Below are positions 1 through 7,438 of a DNA stretch of 64,000 nucleotides, piece by piece. Within the stretch, counting starts at the first letter, position 1. Each line of letters begins with the position of its first letter. The position numbers were made by a program, and so were the translations under genes. This DNA is from Tildeniella nuda ZEHNDER 1965/U140 (GTDB lineage Bacteria > Cyanobacteriota > Cyanobacteriia > Leptolyngbyales > Leptolyngbyaceae): the NCBI GenBank assembly GCA_019358895.1, contig JAHHIG010000013.1, forward strand, positions 1 through 64,000, given 5' to 3'. The notes under the pieces were generated by a model. That model saw only the letters and a list, made by a program, of their open reading frames with translations. It had not been told where the DNA came from and ran no database searches.

Positions 1-55
1 CGTCCAGTTCACAGAAGATTTGGGCGATGTCGAGGCGCGATACGATGGTGTCCAT
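1..55 (-). CDS. 5' end of an unidentified gene running off the window
   Basis: A reading frame on the minus strand starts with ATG at 55 and stays open to the window edge, giving 18 residues beginning MDTIVSRLDIAQ. This is too short to assign. The IFCEL stretch faintly recalls the N-terminus of some transposases, but that is only an impression. It would be divergent from sdhB, with about 115 bp between the two starts. Low confidence that it is a gene at all. Confidence 0.25.
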   Translation of the reverse strand, partial: MDTIVSRLDIAQIFCELD

Positions 56-170
56 AGCTGAGACCGTTACTTCAAAACCAGTCTCAGCTTTTCTTGTGTC
101 AATTTCTGTTCGTCGAACTCACGTTAAACTAGAAGCACAGCAGCATACTTCCGACTGAAGAACGCCTAAA

Positions 171-1250
171 ATGCAAGTCCTCTTTAAAGTCATCCGCCAA
201 GACCAAGCCACTGCACCGAGAGTTGAAACCTTCACACTCGACGTTGATCCCGGCAGCACAATTTTGGACTGCTTAAATCGTATTAAATGGGAGCAGGACG
301 GCACATTGGCATACCGTAAAAATTGTCGTAACACGATTTGCGGCAGTTGTTCTATTCGCATCAACGGGCGATCGGCGCTGGCGTGCAAAGAAAATGTTGG
401 CAGCGAACTGGCACGGCTGCATCAGTCGATGCCTAATTTTGTAGACAATACGACAGACGGTACACCACAAGACACCGCTGAAACAATTCCCACAATCACA
501 GTGGCACCAATGGGCAATATGCCCGTGATTAAGGATTTAGTGGTAGATATGCAGAGCTTCTGGTCGAATTTGAAGGCGATCGATCCTTACGTCAGTACGG
601 CTGCACGGCAAATTCCAGAGCGCGAATTTTTACAGACTCCAGAAGAACGCGCCAAACTTAACCAGACAGGCAATTGCATCCTTTGCGGCGCTTGCTATTC
701 CGAGTGCAATGCGTATGAGGTAAATCCCAACTTTGTGGGACCACATGCTCTAGCGAAGGCATATCGTATGGTTGCCGACTCGCGCGATGACGAAACGGAA
801 GCGCGGCTAGAAAAATACAACCAGGGTACAGACGGCGTTTGGGGCTGTACGCGCTGTTATTTCTGCAATTCCGTCTGCCCGATGGAAGTCGCGCCGATGG
901 ATCAAATCAGCAAAATCAAAAGCGAGATCCTAGACCGCAAAACTGATCAGTCGAGCCGCTCCATTCGTCACCGCAAAACGCTGATTGAGCTGGTAAAACA
1001 AGGCGGCTGGATCGACGAGCGTCAGTTCGGTCTAAAGGTCATGGGCAACTCCTTCCGCGATCTCAAAGGTTTAGCCAGCATCAGCCCGTTAGGGTTACGG
1101 ATGGCTGTGAAGGGCAAGTTTCCGCTCAGCTTTGAGCCATCTGAGGGAGCCGCGACCGTACGATCGCTCATCGAATCTGTACAAACCCTGGAAGCATCAA
1201 ACGTTCAGCTTGAGACTCTCGCCGAAACACCAGAACCTGTTGGTGGTTAG
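171..1250 (+). CDS. sdhB: Succinate dehydrogenase/fumarate reductase iron-sulfur subunit
   Basis: This is the iron-sulfur subunit that passes electrons from the flavoprotein SdhA toward the quinone pool at the membrane. The N-terminal 2Fe-2S ferredoxin domain shows Cys52, Cys57, Cys60 and Cys72. The C-terminal domain carries a CxxCxxCxxxC cluster at 169-179 and a second set at 226-236 ending in CP, as expected for the 4Fe-4S and 3Fe-4S centres. At 359 aa it is longer than proteobacterial SdhB (about 240 aa). The extra length is mainly a linker after residue 75 and a C-terminal tail after about 255, as is usual in cyanobacteria. No sdhA, sdhC or sdhD lies beside it, which fits the scattered sdh genes of cyanobacteria. 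Confidence 0.93.
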   Translation: MQVLFKVIRQDQATAPRVETFTLDVDPGSTILDCLNRIKWEQDGTLAYRKNCRNTICGSCSIRINGRSALACKENVGSELARLHQSMPNFVDNTTDGTPQDTAETIPTITVAPMGNMPVIKDLVVDMQSFWSNLKAIDPYVSTAARQIPEREFLQTPEERAKLNQTGNCILCGACYSECNAYEVNPNFVGPHALAKAYRMVADSRDDETEARLEKYNQGTDGVWGCTRCYFCNSVCPMEVAPMDQISKIKSEILDRKTDQSSRSIRHRKTLIELVKQGGWIDERQFGLKVMGNSFRDLKGLASISPLGLRMAVKGKFPLSFEPSEGAATVRSLIESVQTLEASNVQLETLAETPEPVGG

Positions 1251-1317
1251 CGCAAGACAAGGCTAAAGGCTAAAATTGCTTAAACACTAGAGCCTGTTGG
1301 TGGCTAGAGCGTGAACT

Positions 1318-1833
1318 CTAACGGGAATGAGGCAACGTCTCCAACGGTTGTCCATCGCGGTTGTACAACAAAATATCCCACTGTCCGTTGGCACTCGACT
1401 CAAACGCGATCGTGTTGCCATCAGCAGTAATGGTCGGGTTACGAACCTCCGCCTTCAGATTTTCCGTGAGGTTGCGAAGCTGTCGGGTCTCGCGATCGTA
1501 GAGATAAATGCCCGATCGCCCTTCACGAGAGCCAGCAAACACCAGCAAGCGACCATTTTCCGAAATGCCGGGACTGGAGATAATCATGTCGATCGCGTTC
1601 AACCCAGGCAATTCCACCAAATTGTGAACCACCGTGTCGTAAAGATATAGGTTTTGGCTGCCACTGCGATCGGACACAAAGACGATGTAACGACCCGAAA
1701 CGCGCGGTTGCAGGTCGGCAAAACCACTATTGAGGCTCCGTCCACCGGGATCAAACGGGAAATTGACCAACTGAGCACCACAGCCACTCAAAACGCTGGC
1801 GCAAAAGAGACTGACAGGGAGACGGCACTTCAC
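1318..1833 (-). CDS. PD40/TolB-like beta-propeller lipoprotein (copy 1)
   Basis: A short secreted protein made of about three PD40 (WD40-like, TolB C-terminal type) blades. Each blade has the pattern GRYIVFVSDR...LYLYD, with repeats starting near residues 45, 90 and 135. The N-terminus is a lipoprotein signal with lipobox LSGC. I chose a GTG start at 1833, which puts the lipid-modified Cys at residue 18; a TTG two codons upstream (1839) is also open. Function is unknown; such propellers usually bind proteins or glycans at the cell envelope. It lies in the same orientation as, and 62 bp downstream of, a second protein of the same kind, so the pair looks like a tandem duplication. It is convergent with sdhB. 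Confidence 0.72.
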   Translation of the reverse strand: MKCRLPVSLFCASVLSGCGAQLVNFPFDPGGRSLNSGFADLQPRVSGRYIVFVSDRSGSQNLYLYDTVVHNLVELPGLNAIDMIISSPGISENGRLLVFAGSREGRSGIYLYDRETRQLRNLTENLKAEVRNPTITADGNTIAFESSANGQWDILLYNRDGQPLETLPHSR

Positions 1834-1895
1834 AAACAAAGGATGAAGGATTAAAAAGTTTTGAGTTCATTCAGCCTTTAGCCTTCTAACCACTG

Positions 1896-2435
1896 CTAAG
1901 GAGACGCTGACGGTTGCGATCGCCGCACATCCGACATATCTGATTCGACATTCGGACCGCGATCAATCACTTCAATATCCCACTGCCCTCGAATGCCTGT
2001 TTCAAAAGCGACATAGCGTCCATCAGGGCTAATGCTAGGGTTGCGAAACCAGCCACGGTAGTTAGCAGTCAGTATCTGCGGTTGCTGGAGAACCCGATCG
2101 TAGAGTTCGATTTCAGGACGGACAGTATCGCTGGCAATATAGACGATGTAGCGTCCCGTATAGCTCAAGCTGGGCGATTCTGCGATCGCGTCAAGCCGAT
2201 TCAAGCGAGGCAAATCAACGACCTGCCGCTGCTTCAAGTCATAAAGCAAAATGCCACGATTGCCGTTACGGTTTGACACAAAGGCTAGAAAGTGACCATC
2301 GCCGCTGAGGGCTGGCTGTTCGTCATGATGGCGGCTGTCAAATTCAGCAGAAACAGTAGGTAAACGTTCTTGACTACAAGCGATAGTCAAAACAGCCAGT
2401 AAACCGAAGCGAACGCTTGCCTTCAATAATCTCAC
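1896..2435 (-). CDS. PD40/TolB-like beta-propeller lipoprotein (copy 2)
   Basis: Paralogue of the downstream gene, again with three PD40 blades (GHFLAFVSNR..ILLYD, GRYIVYIASD..IELYD, GRYVAFETG..WDIEV). An open frame extends to an ATG at 2546, overlapping the end of the ycf66-type gene. However, a GTG at 2435 starts a compact lipoprotein signal (about 20 aa, hydrophobic LLAVLTIAC, Cys followed by Ser), so I prefer that start. The predicted product is a periplasmic or outer-membrane lipoprotein. No catalytic residues are evident. Position and orientation suggest co-transcription with the ycf66-type gene and copy 1. Confidence 0.68.
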   Translation of the reverse strand: MRLLKASVRFGLLAVLTIACSQERLPTVSAEFDSRHHDEQPALSGDGHFLAFVSNRNGNRGILLYDLKQRQVVDLPRLNRLDAIAESPSLSYTGRYIVYIASDTVRPEIELYDRVLQQPQILTANYRGWFRNPSISPDGRYVAFETGIRGQWDIEVIDRGPNVESDMSDVRRSQPSASP

Positions 2436-2530
2436 GCTTTGCCACGCTTGCTTTGGCTCACCGTTGCAATAGCCTCTAGAAGCGTTCCCAAGCTGGCTGT
2501 TCCTCACCTTCACACAGGCTGTGAAAGTCT

Positions 2531-3307
2531 CTAGTAATTTCCCCAATTGTCGTCTTCATCCGTGTCCACCGGACGATAGTCAACATACTCTGAAGACACA
2601 CCATTTCTCGACTCAGAGCGTCGATCGCGCGAAGGTGCTACATCGTCAGACACTGGACGGGAACGTCGTGGACGGGATGCAGGCGACTGGTTACTTGAGC
2701 GCGAGGGGGACGTGCCACGACTACGAGTAGGTCTATCATCCCAAAGGTCGGTATTCTCACGATTGCTGCTGGGCGTATCGGTTACATCTTCAGTAGGACG
2801 AGGGCGACGCTTGCGAGTGCGATCGCCAGTACCAAGTCGGGCTTCGCTGGTACGACTGGTGGAACGACGACCCGGCTCCTCATCATACTCATCTCGCTCA
2901 GAGCGAACGTCACGAGTCCCCCTGATGCGTCTGGCGGCTGGTCGTTCTTCGTAGGGATTCAACTCTTCCAAATCTGCCCGATAGACCCGACTAACCGGAC
3001 GCTCATCATCAACAATGGGTGTGTTTCGCTTTGCCTGCTCTGTAGCAGCACCGCGTAGACGGATGCTTTCGTAAGCAAAGAAGATTGCTGCACCCGCCAG
3101 TAGAAACTGGTTGAACTGCAAGATTGGGTCTAGCCGCCAGCCCTGGAATACAAGAATGCCGCCACAAAGGAGCGCGATCGCTGCAAAGAAAATATCGTGA
3201 TCGCGGGCAAGTCTAGGACGGTACGATCGCAGAGCGTAGAGACCAGCGCCAGAGAGTGCTAACACTATTCCTACAAGACTCGCCGGATTCAGCGCAAAGT
3301 TGACCAT
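2531..3307 (-). CDS. Ycf66 family membrane protein
   Basis: The N-terminal 85 residues match the Ycf66 family of cyanobacteria and some plastids. They contain three hydrophobic segments (about residues 8-25, 38-55 and 65-82) separated by short charged loops. The remaining roughly 170 residues form a disordered, highly charged tail rich in Arg, Ser, Asp and Glu, ending in WGNY. Ycf66 function is not established. The ATG at 3307 is well placed for the first membrane segment. It heads a minus-strand run with the two PD40 lipoproteins. Confidence 0.85.
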   Translation of the reverse strand: MVNFALNPASLVGIVLALSGAGLYALRSYRPRLARDHDIFFAAIALLCGGILVFQGWRLDPILQFNQFLLAGAAIFFAYESIRLRGAATEQAKRNTPIVDDERPVSRVYRADLEELNPYEERPAARRIRGTRDVRSERDEYDEEPGRRSTSRTSEARLGTGDRTRKRRPRPTEDVTDTPSSNRENTDLWDDRPTRSRGTSPSRSSNQSPASRPRRSRPVSDDVAPSRDRRSESRNGVSSEYVDYRPVDTDEDDNWGNY

Positions 3308-3777
3308 CGCATCCCTCTCCTAAGTACATCCTATGTTAACGACTGATGCCGAAATCTCCAACAAACCCATCCAAAAATGACGCTCGTTTTGGGGGCGCTG
3401 TCACCACAGAATCAAGAATCTCGCTCGCTCCTGAACTGCTCAGAGAGATCACAGAACCTGTGACGGCAAGCTTAAAAACGTTGCCAAGCGGCTTGAGAGA
3501 TACAGCACTGCTGCTTCAGTATTCCCTAACTATAGGCTAACTAAAGATCCGAACGGCTGGATCGCACTGACTGGCTCGCACTGGCTGGCTTGCGATTTAA
3601 CCGTCATCAACCCGAGTAACCCCTGGGATCACCTTAGAAACGCAGCTTAAAGCTTGTTTCTGCGTTAGCCCAAGGGTTTCACTCGTCTGTGATCCATTTG
3701 CCTTTTATCAATGCGGGCTTCATCTATTCGATGTAAGCAGCCATAACTGCTACTAGCATCTGCCTAAGAGCATTTGC
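3308..3777. other. Spacer between ycf66-type gene and psbX
   Basis: About 470 bp without a convincing gene. A 64-codon open frame at 3346-3540 has no recognisable composition or family. The only clear structure is the long imperfect inverted repeat at 3613-3685, listed separately. Confidence 0.5.
3613..3685. repeat. Long imperfect inverted repeat / candidate structured RNA
   Basis: The outer arms are CGAGT-AACCCCTGGG and CCCAAGGGTTTCACTCG, complementary apart from short bulges. Inside lies a second hairpin with arms AACGCAG and CTGCGTT. No T-run follows on either strand, so it is not a classical intrinsic terminator. It lies about 90 bp beyond the psbX stop codon on the minus strand and could be a 3' structure of that transcript or a small RNA. 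Confidence 0.4.
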
Positions 3778-3894
3778 CTAAGACCGTTGGATTTTATCTT
3801 TCTGGCTAATGAAAAGAAGTGCGCCGAAAATGCCTCCGACCACCACACCACCTGCCAACAGGCTGATGAAAAAGTTTACTAAAGCAGGAGTCAT
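3778..3894 (-). CDS. psbX: Photosystem II protein PsbX
   Basis: A 38-residue protein. It starts MTPALVNFF, has one transmembrane helix (about residues 8-30), and ends in FISQKDKIQRS, the characteristic C-terminus of cyanobacterial PsbX. PsbX is a single-helix subunit at the periphery of photosystem II, near the QB site and cytochrome b559, in the thylakoid membrane. The match of both ends and of the length makes this call firm although the gene is very short. It is transcribed divergently from the yggT-family gene, with about 175 bp between starts. Confidence 0.93.
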   Translation of the reverse strand: MTPALVNFFISLLAGGVVVGGIFGALLFISQKDKIQRS

Positions 3895-4069
3895 AAGTAG
3901 GTTGCCTCTTGAATAACGCTGTCTTGATCATCAGTTTAACGGTCTGTTACGCACTTGAGAAGCAGATTGAGCAAAAGGATTTTGATCACACAGTGGGTTT
4001 TCTGACTGCCAGGGGGATGAATGGCGTTAAAATCGTCTGTAGCACGCCTTAACACTTATTTGCTGAGTT

Positions 4070-4363
4070 ATGGATTCTGTCGCGATCGCCTCCCTGGTTC
4101 TCGGTCTGCTCCTCGGTGCCATGACCTTTCTCTTCATCTTCCGTATTGTGCTGACTTGGTATCCTCAAGTTGACCTGACACGCTTTCCCTTTAATGTGAT
4201 TGCAGTGCCGACTGAGCCATTCCTATCACCCTCGCGGAAAATCGTACCACCACTTGGCGGAGTCGATATCACACCGATCCTCTGGGTTGGTATTTTTAGT
4301 CTTGTACGAGAAATCTTGCTGGGGCAGCAGGGGCTTTTAACAATGATGCAGAGAGGCTTTTAG
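4070..4363 (+). CDS. YggT family protein (Ycf19-like)
   Basis: A 97-aa membrane protein with two hydrophobic segments (about residues 5-30 and 68-90). Between them is the family core RIVLTWYPQVDLTRFPF...PTEPFLSPSRKIVPPLGGVDITPI. YggT/Ycf19 proteins of cyanobacteria and chloroplasts are linked to thylakoid or nucleoid organisation and to cytochrome b6 maturation (the CCB3 branch). The exact role of this member is not determined. It is divergent from psbX and convergent with purH. Confidence 0.85.
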   Translation: MDSVAIASLVLGLLLGAMTFLFIFRIVLTWYPQVDLTRFPFNVIAVPTEPFLSPSRKIVPPLGGVDITPILWVGIFSLVREILLGQQGLLTMMQRGF

Positions 4364-4457
4364 TTGAGAGGAACCAGGAGACAGGAGTCAGATTCACTCA
4401 AAACTTCCCTTTACCTCCCCATCTCCTCATCTCCTTTTCACCCCCCTCTCTCCTCCA

Positions 4458-6095
4458 CTAATGCAAGAAGTGCCTCATGCCTGTTAGCACCATCACAAGC
4501 CCCAATTCGTTAGCAGCATCGATCGAGTCTTGATCGCGGAGACTGCCACCGGGTTGGACGATCGCACTAATCCCAGCCGCTGCTGCTGTACGCACAGAGT
4601 CATCAAACGGGAAAAAGCCATCGCTGGCAAGGACTGCCCCCTGTGAGCGATCGCCTGCTTGCTCCAGGGCAATTTTAACGGAGCCGACACGGTTCATTTG
4701 TCCCGCACCGACTCCTAATGTGGCGCGATCGCGCGTGACGACAATAGCATTAGACTTTACATGCTTGCAGAGCTTCCAGGCAAACAGCAGTTCTTCTAGC
4801 TGCGTGTCTGTGGGCTGTTTCTCGGTGACGACCTTCCATTGGTTTGGATCAACAGGGCGATCGTCTGAAGTTTGTGTCAGAAAGCCACCTGCGATCGCCT
4901 TCACAGTTTCCTTTGCACCGTGGCTCAAATCCTTGAGCACCAGAACTCTAAGGTTCTTCTTGGCGCTGAGGATCGTGGCTGCCTCCGGTTCACAGCCTGG
5001 GGCTACGACACATTCTAAAAAGGTCTTGGTCATGGCTGTTGCGGTATCGGCATCAATGGGACGATTGAGCGCCACAATGCCGCCAAACGCGGAAGTAGAA
5101 TCGGCATCAAAGGCTTTTTGGTATGCGTCTACTAATGTTTGACCAAGCGCTGCACCACAGGGATTTGTGTGTTTGACGATCGCCACTGCTGGATCGCTCT
5201 GAGGATCAGCAAACTCAGCGATAATCTGCCGTGCTCCCTCCAAATCGACAAGATTGTTGTAGCTCAACTCCTTTCCCTGAAGTTGTGTTGCCGCTGCCCA
5301 TCCCGTTGCGATCGTACCCGTTTGATACCACGCTGCGGGCTGATGCGGATTTTCGCCATACCGCAATGCCTGAAGTCGCGCTCCCACCAGCTCAAAGGTT
5401 TTCGGTAACACCTCTGTTGACTGCTGACCGCTGACCGCTGACCGCTCTTCTAACTTCTCTTCTAAATGCGCCTCTGCTGACTGCTGACCGCTGACCGCTG
5501 ACCGCTCTTCTAAATACACCGTGATCGCCCGATCATAACTCGCCGTATGCTGAAATGCCCGTAAAGCAGCCGTTTGTCGAAAGGCTGGTGACGCACTGCC
5601 GTTGTTTTGCTGCAATTCCTTTAGATAGTCGCTGTACTGAGTGGGGCTACACAAAATGGTAACGTGAGCATGATTTTTGGCAGACGCACGAATCATGGCA
5701 GGACCGCCAATGTCAATTTGCTCGATCGCTTCTGTCAGAGAGACGTTTGGTTTGGCGATCGTCTGCTCAAACGGGTACAGGTTCACGACGACTAGCTCGA
5801 TCGGGCGTATTTGCTGTGCGTCCAAATCGGCTAGATCTTGCGGCACATCGCGCTGCGCCAGGATGCCACCATGAATGCGGGGATGCAGCGTTTTTACTCG
5901 CCCTCCCAGAATTTCAGGCGATCCGGTGTAATCCGAGACTTTGGTGACAGGCAGTCCAGCAGCCTTCAGCGTTTGAGCCGTACCACCGCTGCTAATCAGG
6001 TCAAAGCCAAACTCGGTTACCAGGTTCTGTGCCAGTTCAATCAGCCCTGTTTTGTCAGATACACTGAGCAGTGCCAGCCGTGCCATGCGCCTCAA
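4458..6095 (-). CDS. purH: Bifunctional AICAR transformylase / IMP cyclohydrolase
   Basis: Catalyses the last two steps of IMP synthesis: formylation of AICAR with 10-formyl-THF, then ring closure. The N-terminal MGS-like IMP cyclohydrolase domain (about 1-150) contains LLSVSDKTGL and GGRVKTLHPRIHGGIL. The C-terminal AICAR transformylase domain includes the catalytic Lys-His of VAIVKHTNPCG. The ORF has 545 codons against about 505-515 in relatives. The excess is a roughly 35-residue insert at 196-230 encoded by tandem TGACCGC-type repeats; it holds two SAVSGQQS copies and precedes RYGENPHQ. Two starts are possible, MRRMARL at 6095 or MARL at 6086. Monocistronic. Confidence 0.96.
   Translation of the reverse strand: MRRMARLALLSVSDKTGLIELAQNLVTEFGFDLISSGGTAQTLKAAGLPVTKVSDYTGSPEILGGRVKTLHPRIHGGILAQRDVPQDLADLDAQQIRPIELVVVNLYPFEQTIAKPNVSLTEAIEQIDIGGPAMIRASAKNHAHVTILCSPTQYSDYLKELQQNNGSASPAFRQTAALRAFQHTASYDRAITVYLEERSAVSGQQSAEAHLEEKLEERSAVSGQQSTEVLPKTFELVGARLQALRYGENPHQPAAWYQTGTIATGWAAATQLQGKELSYNNLVDLEGARQIIAEFADPQSDPAVAIVKHTNPCGAALGQTLVDAYQKAFDADSTSAFGGIVALNRPIDADTATAMTKTFLECVVAPGCEPEAATILSAKKNLRVLVLKDLSHGAKETVKAIAGGFLTQTSDDRPVDPNQWKVVTEKQPTDTQLEELLFAWKLCKHVKSNAIVVTRDRATLGVGAGQMNRVGSVKIALEQAGDRSQGAVLASDGFFPFDDSVRTAAAAGISAIVQPGGSLRDQDSIDAANELGLVMVLTGMRHFLH
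5411..5514. repeat. In-gene tandem repeat of TGACCGC heptamers inside purH
   Basis: A unit of about 60 bp (5411-5470) is followed by a near-identical second copy from 5471. Each contains three tandem TGACCGC heptamers flanked by CTCTTCTAA on the right. Read on the coding (minus) strand, each copy gives EERSAVSGQQS. The frame is preserved and free of stops. Confidence 0.9.
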
Positions 6096-6243
6096 CTCCC
6101 GTAAAACCCTAGATTAGTGTACTGGAGGATGCGTCAGGGAACAGAACGCTCCCAAACTTGCGCCAGTCACGCTCAAGCAAGCTCACGTTTTTGGCTGCAA
6201 AATTTTTGCGGAAATACCACCAGTAAGCCGATCCCACGTTACG

Positions 6244-6930
6244 ATGAGCGTTGCAGTATCGATAAGGAAAAGCCCTGTGACCCTGCAAGCGCTCACCATT
6301 TCACCCGCTACAGGCAAGCCACCCCAAGGCACGATCGTCATTTTGCACGGTTGGGGTGCTAGTGCTCAGGATGTGTTTTCTTTAGCGCCAATCATCCGCT
6401 TACCCGCTTACCAGTTGGTTTTTCCTGATGCACCCTTCTCATATCCATATGCAGCGGGCGGCAGAATGTGGTACGACTTCCCCAAAAACTTTAGCTTTCA
6501 AAGTACGCCTGAGTTTCGCTCTCGTGCTGATCTGTCTACCAGCCGTCGGTTGTTGACTGACTTTCTCAAGGCGTTGCCCAAAACAACTGGAGTGCCGCTC
6601 TCGCAAACCATTCTGGGTGGATTTTCTCAGGGTGGTGCCATGACGCTAGATGTTGGCTTGGGGCTACCGTTAGCAGGCTTGCTGGTGCTGAGTGGCTATC
6701 TACACGCGCCGATCGCCCCTCAAAAAACGACCTTTCCGCCTCTGCTTATGGTGCATGGTAAGCAGGATCAGGTTGTACCCCTGTCAGCAGCACAGCAAGC
6801 ACTGAGAAGCCTACAGGCTCTAAAAATCTCTGTGCGCTATCGAGAATTTGAGATGGGACACGAGATTCAGCCGATCGTGCTGGAGCAAGTACAAAGTTTT
6901 GTTAAAGAGTTATTGCCTAACAATAAGTAA
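6244..6930 (+). CDS. Alpha/beta hydrolase, phospholipase/carboxylesterase family
   Basis: A 228-aa protein of the small carboxylesterase/lysophospholipase family (Abhydrolase_2, similar to YpfH). Visible catalytic features are the nucleophile elbow GFSQGGAM (Ser near residue 135), an Asp in HGKQDQVVP, and a His in MGHEI. The early HGWGAS segment supplies the oxyanion hole. A cytosolic serine esterase is expected; substrate unknown. It is divergent from purH, with about 150 bp between starts. Confidence 0.85.
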   Translation: MSVAVSIRKSPVTLQALTISPATGKPPQGTIVILHGWGASAQDVFSLAPIIRLPAYQLVFPDAPFSYPYAAGGRMWYDFPKNFSFQSTPEFRSRADLSTSRRLLTDFLKALPKTTGVPLSQTILGGFSQGGAMTLDVGLGLPLAGLLVLSGYLHAPIAPQKTTFPPLLMVHGKQDQVVPLSAAQQALRSLQALKISVRYREFEMGHEIQPIVLEQVQSFVKELLPNNK

Positions 6931-7032
6931 ACTGTTAAGGCTGCACTTGGATGAATTGTGTGGGGTAGTATGTAGTACGGGCTTATACCTAGAGTCAGTT
7001 GAGTGACCTGGGCGTTTACGAAAGAGGTGATA

Positions 7033-7248
7033 ATGATGGCGACTCTAAGCGTTGAGCAATTGGATGTGACCAAGTTGACCACTACAGACGTGGCAGAACT
7101 CGCTATTCGTCTGGAAAAGGATGATTATGTCAATGCTTTTGAAGGGCTGAGTGACTGGCATCTTCTGCGGAAAATTGCCTTCCATCGTCCAGAATTGGTC
7201 GAGTCTTACCTCTATCTGCTTGACATGGAAGCCTACGACGAAGCCTGA
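7033..7248 (+). CDS. Small conserved cyanobacterial protein (DUF2555-like)
   Basis: A 71-residue acidic protein with the segments TTTDVAELAIRLEKDDY and FEGLSDWHLLRKIAFHRPEL, ending LLDMEAYDEA. I recognise this as a small family restricted to cyanobacteria, probably DUF2555; function unknown. The start is set by a strong Shine-Dalgarno AGAGGTGA just upstream of ATGATG at 7033, rather than an open-frame start at 7003. It lies upstream of coaBC in the same orientation, with a repeat-containing spacer of about 190 bp between them. Confidence 0.78.
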   Translation: MMATLSVEQLDVTKLTTTDVAELAIRLEKDDYVNAFEGLSDWHLLRKIAFHRPELVESYLYLLDMEAYDEA

Positions 7249-7320
7249 AAGAATGCAGGATTAGACGCTAGAAGTGGAGGATGCAGACTAAGAGCTTGCT
7301 AAAAAATAACGGCACACTTT

Positions 7321-7360
7321 TGGATCAGCGATCAGCTTTTCGCTGACGGCTGACAGCTAC
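7321..7360. repeat. Degenerate TGACGGC/TGATCAGC heptamer repeat
   Basis: Short run of GATCAGCGATCAGC...CGCTGACGGCTGACAGC in the spacer before coaBC, a degenerate copy of the heptanucleotide family seen repeatedly in this window. Its arms could pair to form a small hairpin. Confidence 0.6.
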
Positions 7361-7438
7361 AGACCATGCTGTTATTTCTGTACAACTCCTAAAGTAAAGA
7401 AGTTAGCCTCTTCAATTCTGCCTCTTTAGTCTTAATCT

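Noticed and set aside
119-388. Minus-strand ORF over the sdhB start
   Set aside because: Antisense shadow of sdhB with no family-like sequence.
3346-3540. 64-codon plus-strand ORF
   Set aside because: No recognisable family, composition or start signal; lies next to a structured spacer.
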